Source: Stenotrophomonas daejeonensis (GTDB lineage: Bacteria > Pseudomonadota > Gammaproteobacteria > Xanthomonadales > Xanthomonadaceae). From it: a DNA stretch of 64,000 nucleotides. A model generated the notes under the pieces. The model searched no databases. It had not been told where the DNA came from and saw nothing but the letters and a program-made list of their open reading frames with translations. This document shows positions 1-7,969 of the stretch, piece after piece. Position 1 is the stretch's first letter, and every line of letters begins with the position of its first letter. Position numbers and translations under genes: made by a program. The stretch spans positions 1 through 64,000 of the forward strand of contig NZ_LDJP01000011.1 of NCBI RefSeq assembly GCF_001431505.1, in the 5' to 3' direction.

Positions 1-20
1 TTCTCCCGGAGGGAGAAGGA
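1..20. repeat. Partial TTCTCCCGGAGGGAGAAG palindromic repeat
   Basis: The first 18 bases form a short inverted repeat (TTCTCCC / GGGAGAA). The same hairpin occurs inside larger intergenic repeats near 9340, 35370 and 50410. It lies just past the end of zur, so it may act as its transcription terminator. The element is cut by the window edge. Confidence 0.6.
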
Positions 21-28
21 GAGAGCAG

Positions 29-517
29 CTACCCCGCGCACTCCGCGCACAGGCCGTGCACTTCCAGCGTCTGCGCCTGCGGCTTGAAGCCCAGCTCGCG
101 GGCGCGGGCTTCGAGCTGGCGGACGATGTCGCGGTCCTCCAGTTCCACCGCGCTGTGGCAGCGGTCGCAGATCAGGAACGGCACCGAGTGCTGGTTGCTG
201 CTGGGGTGGTGGCAGGCGACGAAGGAGTTGACCGACGACAGCTTGTGCACGAAGCCGTTGGCCATCAGGAAATCCAGCGCGCGGTACACCGTGGGCGGGG
301 CGTCGGCGCCCACGCCCTTGCCTTCGCGCACCAGCTCCAGCAGCTCGTAGGCCTTGACCGGCTTGCCGGCCTCGGCGATCAGCCGCAGCACGTTGGCGCG
401 GATCGGCGTCAGCCGCAGGCCGCGCTCGCGGCACACCCGTTCGACCACCGCGATGAAATCCGCCGCGTCGTCGACGTGGTGATGGGGGGCGGTGCAGGCG
501 TGCTCGTGCTCGGTCAT
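29..517 (-). CDS. zur: Fur-family regulator, Zur-like
   Basis: A cytoplasmic metal-responsive repressor of about 162 residues. The N-terminal winged helix is followed by a metal-binding dimerisation domain. Seen: a His-rich N-terminus, a helix-turn-helix stretch (RLTPIRANVLRLI), the region HHPSSNQHSVPFLICDRC and a terminal GLCAEC, which together supply the two Cys pairs of the structural zinc site. The internal ATG at 517 (MTEHEHAC) is preferred to the upstream ATG because it clears the end of gltX. It follows gltX by 18 bp on the same strand, so co-transcription is likely. Assignment to Zur rather than Fur or PerR rests on the Cys-rich tail and overall similarity; target genes are not visible here. 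Confidence 0.85.
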   Translation of the reverse strand: MTEHEHACTAPHHHVDDAADFIAVVERVCRERGLRLTPIRANVLRLIAEAGKPVKAYELLELVREGKGVGADAPPTVYRALDFLMANGFVHKLSSVNSFVACHHPSSNQHSVPFLICDRCHSAVELEDRDIVRQLEARARELGFKPQAQTLEVHGLCAECAG

Positions 518-535
518 ATGGCGGCCTCCCGGCAA

Positions 536-1939
536 TCAGGCGTTCGCTACCTTGATGCGTGCGGCGTCGATGCGTTTCAAGGCTTCCTCGCGCCCGGCCA
601 GGTACACGGTGTGGGAAATGTCCGGGCTGACCTGAGTGCCGGTGATCGCCACGCGCAGCGGCTGGGCGACCTTGCCCATGCCGATTTCCAGTGCGGCGGC
701 GGTGTCGTGCAGCGCCACGCCGACCGCTTCGGCGGTCCACTGCGGCAACGCGGCCAGCAGCTCGCGCGCCTTGCCCAGCGCCACGTCCGCGCCGGGATTG
801 AAGTGCTTGGCGACGGCGGCTTCGTCGTATTCGGTAAGCGGCTGGTACCAGACCACCGCCTTCTCGGCCATCTCCTTCAGGGTCTGCACGCGCTCGCGCA
901 GGGCGACGACCACGTCGGCCGGGGCCGGGCCGGCGGCCACGTCCAGCCCCAGCTTTTCCAGCTGATAGACCAATTGCGGTGCGATGGAAGCCGGATCTTC
1001 GCTCTTCAGGAAGTGCTGGTTGACCCAACCCAGCTTGGCCATGTCCAGCCGCGAGGCCTTGGAATTGCAGTTGGTGACGTCGAACAGGTCGATCAGCTCC
1101 TGCCGGCTGAAGATTTCCTGATCGCCATGCGACCAGCCCAGCCGCGCCAGGTAGCTCAGCAGCGCCTCGGGCAGGTAGCCGGCGTCCTTGTACTGCATCA
1201 CGTCGGCCGCGCCGGTGCGCTTGGACAGCTTGGCGCCGGCCTCGTCGAGGATCATCGGCATGTGGCCGAACTTCGGCACCGCCGCGCCCAGCGCTTCGTA
1301 GATGTTGATCTGGCGCGGGGTGTTGTTGATGTGGTCGTCGCCGCGGATGACCTCGGTGATGCCCATGTCCCAGTCATCGACGACCACCGCGAAGTTGTAG
1401 GTCGGGTAGCCGTCCGGGCGGAAGATCACCATGTCGTCGAGCTCGCTGTTGGCGATCTCGATGCGGCCCTTGATCAGGTCGTCGAACACCACGCTGCCGC
1501 CTTGCGGGTTCTTGAAGCGGATGACGCGGTTCGGGTCGTCGCGGTACGGCAGGTTCAGCTCGCGCGCGGCGCCGTTGTAGCGCGGCTTTTCCTGTTTTGC
1601 CATCGCCGCCTCGCGCATCGCGTCCAGTTCCTCGCGGGTTTCGTAGGCGTAGTAGGCCTTGCCGGCGGCGAGCAGTTGCTCGGCCACTTCCTTGTAGCGG
1701 GCGACGCGGTGGGTCTGGTAGACCGGGCCTTCGTCGTAGTCCAGGCCCAGCCAGTCCATCGCTTCGAGGATGGCGTCTATCGCTGCCTGGGTGCTGCGCT
1801 CGCGGTCGGTGTCCTCGATGCGCAGCACGAACTCGCCGCCGCGGTGGCGGGCCTCCAGCCAGCAGTACAGCGCGGTGCGGGCGCCACCGATGTGCAGGTA
1901 GCCGGTGGGACTGGGGGCGAAGCGGGTACGGACGGTCAT
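536..1939 (-). CDS. gltX: Glutamate--tRNA ligase
   Basis: Cytoplasmic class I aminoacyl-tRNA synthetase that charges tRNA-Glu with glutamate using ATP. It has 467 residues, the usual length for bacterial GluRS. Seen: the HIGH-type signature in [17 protein letters not shown] at residues 8-24, the KMSKS-type loop AKLSKRTGA near residue 237, and the Rossmann catalytic domain followed by a helical anticodon-binding C-terminal half. The start [13 protein letters not shown] is typical. zur follows directly downstream, so the two probably share a transcript. A GTAG palindrome lies upstream, between this gene and the copper chaperone gene. Confidence 0.97.
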   Translation of the reverse strand: MTVRTRFAPSPTGYLHIGGARTALYCWLEARHRGGEFVLRIEDTDRERSTQAAIDAILEAMDWLGLDYDEGPVYQTHRVARYKEVAEQLLAAGKAYYAYETREELDAMREAAMAKQEKPRYNGAARELNLPYRDDPNRVIRFKNPQGGSVVFDDLIKGRIEIANSELDDMVIFRPDGYPTYNFAVVVDDWDMGITEVIRGDDHINNTPRQINIYEALGAAVPKFGHMPMILDEAGAKLSKRTGAADVMQYKDAGYLPEALLSYLARLGWSHGDQEIFSRQELIDLFDVTNCNSKASRLDMAKLGWVNQHFLKSEDPASIAPQLVYQLEKLGLDVAAGPAPADVVVALRERVQTLKEMAEKAVVWYQPLTEYDEAAVAKHFNPGADVALGKARELLAALPQWTAEAVGVALHDTAAALEIGMGKVAQPLRVAITGTQVSPDISHTVYLAGREEALKRIDAARIKVANA

Positions 1940-1976
1940 GACGGGCGCGGAAGTGGGAATCCGCGCATTTTACCGC

Positions 1977-2041
1977 GTAGGCCGGGGCTACGCCCCCGAC
2001 GCCTGGGGTTCATGCTCGTCGGGGGCATGGCCCCGACCTAC
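1977..2041. repeat. GTAG palindromic dimer (CCGGGGCTACGCCCCCG arms)
   Basis: Begins with GTAGGCCGGGG and ends with CCCCGACCTAC. The two arms are near-inverse copies (GCCCCCGACGC and TCGTCGGGGGCATGGCCCC), each with its own small hairpin. GTAG-bordered palindromes of this kind match the SMAG elements known from Stenotrophomonas. It sits between the copper chaperone gene and gltX, both on the minus strand. Confidence 0.85.
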
Positions 2042-2056
2042 CCGCCTGTACAAGCA

Positions 2057-2497
2057 TCAGGGCTTGCGCACCACCAGTTCGCCGCGCACCTCGGTGCCGT
2101 CGGACAGGCCCAGCACCACCGGCACGCGCTGGCCCTCCTGCAACGCCGCCTTGCCATCCATCAGCATCAGGTGCAGGCCGCCGGGCTTGAGTTCGGCATG
2201 CTGCCCGGCCGCCACCGGCAGGCGTTCCACTTCGCGCATGCGGCTGACGCCATCGACCAGCGTCGTCTCGTGCAGGGACACGTCCGCGAACGCTTCGCTG
2301 CGTACCGAAGTCACCGCCACCTCCGCCTTGCAGGCGTTGTCGATGCGGCCGAAGCCGCCGGCCATGTGCGCCATCGCCGGGAAACGGATCCAGCCGTCGC
2401 TGAAACGCACGCACGCAGCCTCCGCCGCCTGCGCCGGGGCCGCCATCACCGAGGCCACCGACATCAACAGTACGCACGCGAATGGTTTGGTTATCAT
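2057..2497 (-). CDS. Periplasmic copper chaperone PCu(A)C family
   Basis: A 146-residue exported protein of the PCu(A)C (DUF461) family, which binds Cu(I) in the periplasm and delivers it to cytochrome oxidase CuA centres. Seen: signal peptide MITKPFACVLLMSVASVMA ending in an Ala-rich cleavage region. The family copper motif H-X10-M-X21-H-X-M is intact: HETTLVDGVSRM, 21 residues, then HLM. The start ATG at 2497 is chosen because the signal peptide begins there. It is divergent from the enoyl-CoA isomerase gene, with 37 bp between starts. No oxidase gene is nearby, so the recipient is unknown. Confidence 0.9.
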   Translation of the reverse strand: MITKPFACVLLMSVASVMAAPAQAAEAACVRFSDGWIRFPAMAHMAGGFGRIDNACKAEVAVTSVRSEAFADVSLHETTLVDGVSRMREVERLPVAAGQHAELKPGGLHLMLMDGKAALQEGQRVPVVLGLSDGTEVRGELVVRKP

Positions 2498-2534
2498 CGA
2501 AACATCGACTCCCTGCCGTATCCGAGGCCGCAGC

Positions 2535-3317
2535 ATGACAACGCTCATCGACACGATCAACCACGGCCCCATCCGCGAACTGCGGCTGGCGCGGCCGCCG
2601 GTCAACGCGCTCGATACCGAACTGTGCCGGGCGCTGATCGCCACGCTCAACCAGTGCATGGCCGAGGACGTGCAGGGCGTGGTGCTGTCCGGCAGCGAGC
2701 GCATCTTCACCGGCGGCATGGACGTGCCCTACCTGCTGCGCCACGGCGAGGACAAGCACAAGCTGCTCGACAGCTGGCAGGCCTTCTTCGGCGCGGCGCG
2801 CACGCTGGCCGAAAGCCGCATCCCGGTGGTGGCCGCGCTCACCGGGCACTCCCCGGCCGGCGGCTGCGTGCTGGCGTTGTGCTGCGACTACCGGGTGATG
2901 GCGCGCAGCGTCGACCAGGCCAAGCCCTACGTGATCGGCCTGAACGAGGTGCAGGTGGGGCTGGTGGCGCCGGAGGGCATCCAGCGGTTGCTGCGGCGGG
3001 TGGTCGGCATGCACCGCGCCGGCGTGCTGTTGGCCGGCGGGCAACTGGTCAGCGCCGAGCGCGCGCTGGAGATCGGGCTGGTGGACGAACTGGCCGATGG
3101 CGCCGGCAACGTGGTCGAACAGGCCATCGCCTGGCTGCAGGCGCAGTTGAAGCTGCCGCGCCAGCCGATGCTGCAGACCCGCGCCATCGCCCGCGCCGAC
3201 CTGCACGAGGCCATGCAGCCCGAGCACATCCAGCTGGAGCGCTTCGTCGAGGCCTGGTATTCGGCCGATGCGCAGGCGGCGTTGCAGGCGCTGGCGGCGA
3301 AGCTCGGGAAAGCCTGA
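2535..3317 (+). CDS. Enoyl-CoA hydratase/isomerase family, ECI1-like
   Basis: A 260-residue crotonase-fold enzyme acting on acyl-CoA in fatty-acid oxidation. The oxyanion-hole region GHSPAGGCVLALCCDYRVMA and the later segment GLNEVQVGLVAPEG resemble mitochondrial delta3,delta2-enoyl-CoA isomerase (ECI1), in which the Glu of the NE motif is the catalytic base. The second hydratase Glu is not evident, so isomerase is more likely than hydratase. The start at 2535 (MTTLIDTI) places the protein at the usual family length. A thioesterase gene lies downstream on the same strand, consistent with acyl-CoA metabolism, but a palindromic repeat separates them. Confidence 0.85.
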   Translation: MTTLIDTINHGPIRELRLARPPVNALDTELCRALIATLNQCMAEDVQGVVLSGSERIFTGGMDVPYLLRHGEDKHKLLDSWQAFFGAARTLAESRIPVVAALTGHSPAGGCVLALCCDYRVMARSVDQAKPYVIGLNEVQVGLVAPEGIQRLLRRVVGMHRAGVLLAGGQLVSAERALEIGLVDELADGAGNVVEQAIAWLQAQLKLPRQPMLQTRAIARADLHEAMQPEHIQLERFVEAWYSADAQAALQALAAKLGKA

Positions 3318-3323
3318 ATTTCC

Positions 3324-3395
3324 GTAGGCGCGCACCTTGGTGCGCGATGAAGCTTTCCCGGCATAGCCCCATCGCGCACCAAGGTGCGCTCCTAC
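3324..3395. repeat. GTAG palindromic dimer (GCGCACCTTGGTGCGC arms)
   Basis: Starts GTAGGCGCGCACCTTGGTGC and ends GGTGCGCTCCTAC. Each outer arm is an inverse copy of the other. The central segment GATGAAGCTTTCCCGGCATA resembles the connector of the other repeats here, although the arms differ completely. It starts 6 bp after the isomerase stop codon. Confidence 0.85.
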
Positions 3396-3440
3396 GGGCA
3401 GGGCCTTGTCCCTCGCAGCAGCCCGCCCGGCACCGCCCGC

Positions 3441-3446
3441 TATAAT
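3441..3446 (+). promoter_or_regulatory. Candidate -10 box of tesB
   Basis: TATAAT, a perfect -10 hexamer, lies 29 bp upstream of the tesB start in GC-rich surroundings. No good -35 hexamer is seen 16-18 bp upstream, so this is a suggestion only. Confidence 0.4.
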
Positions 3447-3475
3447 CGCGGCCTGTCGAAATCAGGCCCGCCCCC

Positions 3476-4375
3476 TTGTCCGCCCATCCCGAACCCGTGG
3501 TCCCCGAACTGATCGACCTGCTGTCGCTGGAGCGGCTGGAAGACAACCTGTTCCGCGGCCAGAGCCGCGACATCGGCACCAAGTACGTGTTCGGCGGGCA
3601 GGTGCTGGGGCAGGCGCTGGCCGCCGCCCAGGCCACGGTCGACAACGGCCGCCACGTGCATTCGCTGCATGCCTATTTCCTGCGCGCCGGCAACATCGAC
3701 CACCCCATCGTCTACGACGTGGACCGCACCCGCGACGGCGGCAGCTTCTCGGTGCGCCGGGTCACCGCGATCCAGCACGGCAAGGTGATCTTCTTCTGCG
3801 CGGCCTCGTTCCAGCAGGCCGAGCGCGGCGCCGAGCACCAGCACAAGATGCCGGAGGTGCCGCAGCCGGAGGACATCGAGCCCAACCGCCCGCTGGCGCC
3901 CGAGGTGCTGGAACGGCTGCCGGTGAAGGTGCAGCGCTGGCTCTCGCGCGGCGGCCCGTTCGAGTTCCGCCACGTCATCGCTCCCGGCGAAAGCCTGCGC
4001 GACGAACTCAACCCGACCAAGCGCCCGCCATACCACCAGGTGTGGATGCGCCTGAGCGAGCGGGTCGGCGAGGCACCGGAGCTGCACCAGGCGCTGCTGG
4101 CCTACGCCTCCGATTTCCATCTGCTCGGCACGGCCACCTTCCCGCACGGCATCAGCTACTACCAGCCGCACGTGCAGATGGCCTCGCTCGACCACGCCAT
4201 CTGGTTCCACCGCCCGTTCCGCGTGGACGACTGGCTGCTGTATTCGCTGGACAGCCCCAGCGCGCAGGATTCGCGCGGGCTGGCGCGCGGCCAGTTCTTC
4301 ACCCGCGACGGCGTGCTGGTGGCCAGTACCGCGCAGGAAGGCCTGATCCGCGTCGCCCCCGGCGACAAGGACTGA
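3476..4375 (+). CDS. tesB: Acyl-CoA thioesterase II
   Basis: Cytoplasmic double-hotdog thioesterase that hydrolyses medium and long-chain acyl-CoA to free fatty acid and CoA. It has 299 residues, close to E. coli TesB. Seen: the N-terminal hotdog (FGGQVLGQALAAA, HSLHAYFLRAG, GGSFSVRRV) and a C-terminal hotdog containing the expected Asp, Ser/Thr and Gln catalytic positions in SLDHAIWFHRPFR, SPSAQDSRG and STAQEGLIR. Translation probably begins at the TTG codon at 3476 (MSAHPEP). The next gene starts 3 bp after its stop, so the two are likely co-translated. Confidence 0.95.
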   Translation: MSAHPEPVVPELIDLLSLERLEDNLFRGQSRDIGTKYVFGGQVLGQALAAAQATVDNGRHVHSLHAYFLRAGNIDHPIVYDVDRTRDGGSFSVRRVTAIQHGKVIFFCAASFQQAERGAEHQHKMPEVPQPEDIEPNRPLAPEVLERLPVKVQRWLSRGGPFEFRHVIAPGESLRDELNPTKRPPYHQVWMRLSERVGEAPELHQALLAYASDFHLLGTATFPHGISYYQPHVQMASLDHAIWFHRPFRVDDWLLYSLDSPSAQDSRGLARGQFFTRDGVLVASTAQEGLIRVAPGDKD

Positions 4376-4378
4376 GGC

Positions 4379-4861
4379 ATGCGCAAGATCTTCAGCAGCC
4401 AGCGCGTGGAGAATGCCGAAGGCGTGGCGCAGATGCTGCGCGAGGCCGGCATCGAGGTGCGCCTCACCAATGGCCGCTCCTACCACAGCAAGCGCCGCGG
4501 CCAGTTCAGCTACCTCGACAACACGCTGGGCGATGACAAATTGCCGACGGTGTGGGTCGTGCGCGCCGACGACCAGACCCGCGCGCGCGAAATCCTGCGC
4601 GACGCACGCCTGCTCGACACCACCCGCCGCGACCATCCGGTCGCCGAATACGCCTTCCGCGAAGCGCCGGGCGAAGGCAACGGCCGCCGCTGGGCATGGC
4701 GCATCCGCATCGCGCTGCTGTTGGTGATCGCCGGACTGGTCCTGATGATGGTGCTGCGCCACCGCGCCGCGCCGGTGCCGCCGGTGCCCGAGCCGGCGCA
4801 GCAGGTGCAACCAGCGCAGGACGACGACGATTTCCGCGTGCGCGTGCAGCCCGCGAACTAA
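4379..4861 (+). CDS. DUF2007-like protein with C-terminal membrane helix
   Basis: A 160-residue protein of unknown function. The N-terminal 85 residues (MRKIFSSQRVENAEGVAQML, LPTVWVVRADDQTRAREIL) resemble the small DUF2007 fold, which has ferredoxin-like topology and is sometimes called a putative signal-transducing domain. A single membrane helix (IRIALLLVIAGLVLMMVL, about residues 105-122) follows, then a Pro/Gln/Asp-rich tail. It starts 3 bp after tesB and is probably in its operon. Related xanthomonad proteins have been labelled pathogenicity-like, but nothing in this sequence demonstrates such a role. Confidence 0.7.
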   Translation: MRKIFSSQRVENAEGVAQMLREAGIEVRLTNGRSYHSKRRGQFSYLDNTLGDDKLPTVWVVRADDQTRAREILRDARLLDTTRRDHPVAEYAFREAPGEGNGRRWAWRIRIALLLVIAGLVLMMVLRHRAAPVPPVPEPAQQVQPAQDDDDFRVRVQPAN

Positions 4862-4862
4862 G

Positions 4863-5015
4863 GTAGTGCCGGCCGCTGGCCGGCATCTGCACGATGGTCA
4901 TGCGGGTGCCGGGCTTTCCCGGCGCGGGGCTTGGCCGGGAAAGCTTCATGCGGGGCAAGCCCCGCATCTACGGAATGGCAGGCATGCGGGGTTGCCGGCC
5001 AGCGGCCGGCACTAC
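4863..5015. repeat. Nested composite GTAG repeat, about 153 bp
   Basis: The outer arms are GTAGTGCCGGCCGCTGGCC and its inverse GGCCAGCGGCCGGCACTAC. Between them lies a complete inner element running from GTGCCGGGCTTTCCCGGC through the GGGGCTTGGCCGGGAAAGCTT connector to GGGGCAAGCCCCGCATCTAC. The same nested design recurs at 33783-33933. It fills the gap between the DUF2007-like gene and the sigma factor gene. Confidence 0.85.
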
Positions 5016-5071
5016 CGGTCACATCCGCTGGCGGCCTTCGTCATGGCCTGCATCCACACGGGAGCTGCTGC

Positions 5072-6262
5072 ATGACCGCCACGACGCTCGAATCCATGCT
5101 GCATCGCGAACTGCCTGCCGCCCGCGGTGGCTGCACGCAGTCCTACGGCCGCATCGTCGTGGCCTGCCAGAACACTGTCACCGCCATCGCGCTGGCCATC
5201 ACCCGCGACGTGCAGGCCAGCGAGGACATCGCCCAGGAGGCCTTCATCAAGGCCTGGCAGCAGCTCAACCAGCTCAACAACGCGGCCAGCTTCCTGCCCT
5301 GGCTGCGGCAGATCACCCGCAACCTCGCCCGCGACTGGCTGCGCGCCAACCGCAACCGGCCGCTCAGCGGCGAGGCGGCCGAAATCGCCATCGGCATGGC
5401 CGCCGATCCCGCGCCCGGCGCCGCCGAGGCGATGGCACGGGTAGAGGAAGAACTGGCCGCCGAGGAAATCATTTCCACCCTGCCCGAAGACAGCCGCGAA
5501 ACTTTGCTGCTGTTCTACCGCGAAGGACAAAGCTCGCAGCAGGTGGCCGCGCTGCTGGGCCTGAGCGACGCGGCGGTGCGCAAGCGCCTGTCGCGCGCCC
5601 GCGCCACGGTGCGCGAGGAAATGCTCAAGCGCTTCGGCGAATTCGCGCGCGGCAGCGCGCCGTCGGCGGCATTCGCGCTGGTGGTGGTCGGCGCGCTGGT
5701 CGGCGCGACCCCGGTGGCCAGCGCCGCCACCGTGATCGGCTCGGGCGTGCTCGGCGGCGGCCTCGGCAAGCTCGGCACCGGTGGCATCACCGGCGGCATC
5801 GCCGGCGGTTCGCTGGGCGCGATCGTCCAGCACCTCACCGATCATCCGGCGGTCCTGCTGGGCATGCTCGGCGGCGTGCTCGGTGGCGTCGTCGGCTATG
5901 GCCTGACCTGGTGGTATCTGGTGCGCTTCTGCGCCGGTGCCCGCGAGCGCGCGCAGGTGCAGCGCTTCATGCTCCTCAACATGACGACCGGCACGACGAT
6001 GCTGTTCTGCATCATGCTCGCGGTGGTGCTCACCCCGGGTTGGCAGGCGACGCTCGCGACCTTCGCCATCGGCATCTCCATCGTCAACTACCAGTACCTG
6101 GTCACGCTGCCGCGGATCATGGACCCGATCCTCGCCCGCGCCGACAACGCCCGGCGCCGTCGCGGATACGCATGGGTGATCGGCAAACCGGCGGTGGTGG
6201 CCAGCACGCTGGTGGCGGGGACCTGCCTGCTGCACGCGCTGCACAATGCCGGGCGGTTGTAG
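5072..6262 (+). CDS. ECF-type sigma factor fused to a multi-pass membrane domain
   Basis: A 396-residue fusion. Residues about 25-190 are a sigma-70 family ECF factor. Region 2 contains ARDVQASEDIAQEAFIKAW-type sequence and LPWLRQITRNLARDWLR. Region 4 contains ETLLLFYREGQSSQQVAALL and SDAAVRKRLSRAR. From about residue 200 to the end there are repeated Gly/Ala-rich hydrophobic stretches (SAAFALVVVGALVGA, MLGGVLGGVVGYGLTWWYLV, TMLFCIMLAVVLTPGW, VVASTLVAGTCLLHAL), giving several predicted membrane spans. The start at 5072 (MTATTLES) follows GGAGCTGCTGC. No separate anti-sigma gene is adjacent, so the membrane domain may hold the sigma factor inactive in cis; this is an inference. ECF factors with C-terminal membrane extensions are known. 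Confidence 0.85.
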   Translation: MTATTLESMLHRELPAARGGCTQSYGRIVVACQNTVTAIALAITRDVQASEDIAQEAFIKAWQQLNQLNNAASFLPWLRQITRNLARDWLRANRNRPLSGEAAEIAIGMAADPAPGAAEAMARVEEELAAEEIISTLPEDSRETLLLFYREGQSSQQVAALLGLSDAAVRKRLSRARATVREEMLKRFGEFARGSAPSAAFALVVVGALVGATPVASAATVIGSGVLGGGLGKLGTGGITGGIAGGSLGAIVQHLTDHPAVLLGMLGGVLGGVVGYGLTWWYLVRFCAGARERAQVQRFMLLNMTTGTTMLFCIMLAVVLTPGWQATLATFAIGISIVNYQYLVTLPRIMDPILARADNARRRRGYAWVIGKPAVVASTLVAGTCLLHALHNAGRL

Positions 6263-6284
6263 CTTCGGTACCGCGACCAGGCGC

Positions 6285-6350
6285 AGGTCGGGGTTACACC
6301 CCCGACGCACGGGACATCGGCATGCCTCTGTCGGGGAGGTAACCCCGACC
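6285..6350. repeat. GTCGGGGTTACACCCCCGAC-type palindromic dimer
   Basis: Inverse arms AGGTCGGGGTTACACCCCCG and GTCGGGGAGGTAACCCCGACC. This is the same family as the repeats at 1977 and 14982, with the connector reduced. It lies between the convergent sigma factor and EF-hand genes. Confidence 0.75.
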
Positions 6351-6377
6351 CGTGATCGATGGCTCGACTCCGCAAGC

Positions 6378-6413
6378 CAGCCCCTCCCACCTGCAAGGTG
6401 GGAGGGGCTGTTT
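6378..6413. terminator. Bidirectional hairpin terminator
   Basis: AGCCCCTCCCACC-TGCA-GGTGGGAGGGGCT followed by GTTT: a perfect 13-bp stem with a four-base loop. It lies between the convergent sigma factor gene and EF-hand gene and could end transcription from either side. The T-tract is short. Confidence 0.7.
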
Positions 6414-6421
6414 CCTCCCGC

Positions 6422-6988
6422 TTACTTCGCGACCGGCGCCGGCGCACGCGGACCGCGCGGGCCAGCCTTGGCGCGGGCGGCATCCAGCTCGGCCTGGCTC
6501 AGCTTGCCGTCCTTGTCGGTGTCGGCGTTAACGAACCATTCGTCGCGGCGCTGCTTGGCACGGGCCTCGCGGTCGGCACGGTCGATGTAGCCGTCCTTGT
6601 TGACGTCCATGCGCTCGAAGAAGGCCTGGTGTTCGGCGGCGCTGATGCGGCCGTCATGGTCGCTGTCCATCATCGGCATGAAGCCTTCGCCGCGATGGCC
6701 GCGGTGATGGCGGCCCATGCCGCGGTGGCCGTCGCCGCCGCGCGCGTGCCAGCGCGGCAGTTCGTCGCGCGAGAGCTTGCCGTCCTTGTTCTTGTCCAGC
6801 TCGTCGAAGCGCTGCGCGAGCCACGGCTGCGCGGCGGCCTCCTGGCGGTCGACCACGCCGTCGCCATTGGCGTCCGGCCGCTGCATGGCGGGCTTCGGCT
6901 GCGGTGCGGTGGCGGCGGCCAGCGCAACGCCGGTGGTGGAGGTCGCCAGCAGCACGGCCAGCAGGATCAGGGATTTGCGGTGGGTCAT
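6422..6988 (-). CDS. Exported EF-hand calcium-binding protein
   Basis: A 188-residue exported protein. Signal peptide [20 protein letters not shown] precedes a mature region with five EF-hand loops of the DxNxDG type: [48 protein letters not shown] and [13 protein letters not shown] His/Gly/Arg-rich linker (about residues 85-100) separates the second and third loops. The ATG at 6988 is chosen because the signal peptide starts there. Probably a periplasmic calcium buffer or sensor; no partner is identifiable. An 18-bp inverted repeat lies in the divergent gap towards bpt. Confidence 0.88.
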   Translation of the reverse strand: MTHRKSLILLAVLLATSTTGVALAAATAPQPKPAMQRPDANGDGVVDRQEAAAQPWLAQRFDELDKNKDGKLSRDELPRWHARGGDGHRGMGRHHRGHRGEGFMPMMDSDHDGRISAAEHQAFFERMDVNKDGYIDRADREARAKQRRDEWFVNADTDKDGKLSQAELDAARAKAGPRGPRAPAPVAK

Positions 6989-7014
6989 GGGGTGGCTCCT
7001 GTAGTGGACGAAAG

Positions 7015-7115
7015 GTCGCAGTACCTGCGCCTCGTTGACATCAACGCGCCACCGGTGCCGGCGTTGACCGCGCGGCGGGCGCATTCATCAACCGGACAGG
7101 CGCAGGTACTGCGAC
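7015..7115. repeat. 18-bp perfect inverted repeat with 65-nt loop
   Basis: GTCGCAGTACCTGCGCCT at 7015-7032 is the exact inverse complement of the sequence at 7098-7115. The loop contains further short complementarity around CAACGCGCC / GGGCGCATTCATCAACC. It lies between the divergent EF-hand and bpt genes, so an operator, attenuator-like RNA or mobile palindrome are all possible. Confidence 0.75.
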
Positions 7116-7138
7116 CACGGGCGGCTATGCTTGCGCGC

Positions 7139-7876
7139 ATGGCTTTGCACGGCGACTCCAACGAAGAACTGCGCCTGTTCCAGACCGGCGAGCACCCTTG
7201 CGGCTATTTCCCCGAGCGGCAGGCGCGCGACCTGGTGCTCGACCCGCAGGACAGCCGCCTCGGCGAGCTGTACCCGATGGCGCTGGGCTGGGGCTTCCGC
7301 CGCTCCGGCGACCTGGTCTACCGCCCGCATTGCCAGCAGTGCCGCGCCTGCGTGCCGGTGCGCATCCCGGTGGCGCGCTTCATGCCCGACCGCAGCCAGC
7401 GCCGCTGCCTGGCCCGCAACGCCGACCTCGATTGCCGCGTGCTGCCGGCCGAGCGCAGCGACGAGCAGTTCGCGCTGTACCAGCGCTACCTCGCCGCGCG
7501 CCATGCCAACGGCGGCATGGACGACCACGGCCCGCACGAGTTCGACCAGTTCCTCGTCGGCCGCTGGTCGCACGGGCGCTTCCTCGAAATCCGCACGCAC
7601 GGTGCACAGGGCCGGCTGCTGGCGGTGGCCGTCACCGACGTCACCCCGTTGGGCCTGTCGGCGGTCTACACCTTCTTCGACCCGGACGAACAGGCGCGCG
7701 GGCTGGGCACGCTCGCGATCCTGCAGCAGATCGCCTGGGCACAGCGTGCCGGCCTGCCGCACCTGTACCTGGGCTACTGGATCGACGGCCACCGCAAGAT
7801 GGACTACAAGCGCCGCTACCGGCCGCTGGAATATTTCGACGGCCGCCATTGGCGGGAAGACACCGCGGCCCGGTAG
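7139..7876 (+). CDS. bpt: Aspartate/glutamate leucyl-transferase (Bpt/Ate family)
   Basis: A 245-residue N-end-rule aminoacyl-tRNA-protein transferase. It moves an amino acid (leucine in the bacterial Bpt group) from its tRNA to proteins with N-terminal acidic residues, marking them for ClpAP. Seen: N-terminal ATE domain with [15 protein letters not shown] and the Cys pair [14 protein letters not shown], then the C-terminal GNAT-like domain ([38 protein letters not shown]). The start at 7139 (MALHGDS) matches family members; a second ATG lies 12 bp upstream. The TAG stop is part of a GTAG that opens the following repeat. Substrate specificity (Leu or Arg) cannot be read from the sequence alone. 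Confidence 0.92.
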   Translation: MALHGDSNEELRLFQTGEHPCGYFPERQARDLVLDPQDSRLGELYPMALGWGFRRSGDLVYRPHCQQCRACVPVRIPVARFMPDRSQRRCLARNADLDCRVLPAERSDEQFALYQRYLAARHANGGMDDHGPHEFDQFLVGRWSHGRFLEIRTHGAQGRLLAVAVTDVTPLGLSAVYTFFDPDEQARGLGTLAILQQIAWAQRAGLPHLYLGYWIDGHRKMDYKRRYRPLEYFDGRHWREDTAAR

Positions 7877-7899
7877 GCCGGGGCTACGCCCCCGGCGTT
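7873..7899. repeat. Single-arm GTAG palindrome
   Basis: GTAGGCCGGGGCTACGCCCC followed by CGGCG: one arm of the palindrome found as a dimer at 1977-2041. Its first four bases include the TAG stop of bpt. Confidence 0.7.
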
Positions 7900-7969
7900 C
7901 ATCGCCGGTTGCGCCGAGGTCATGGCCCCTGCCATGACGGCTTCATCATGCCGATGCGAGAATGCCGGC

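Noticed and set aside
56-3445. Very long open frame on the plus strand over zur, gltX and following genes
   Set aside because: It is antisense to well-supported genes, with composition typical of GC-rich shadow frames (His/Gln/Arg/Val-rich) and no recognisable domains.
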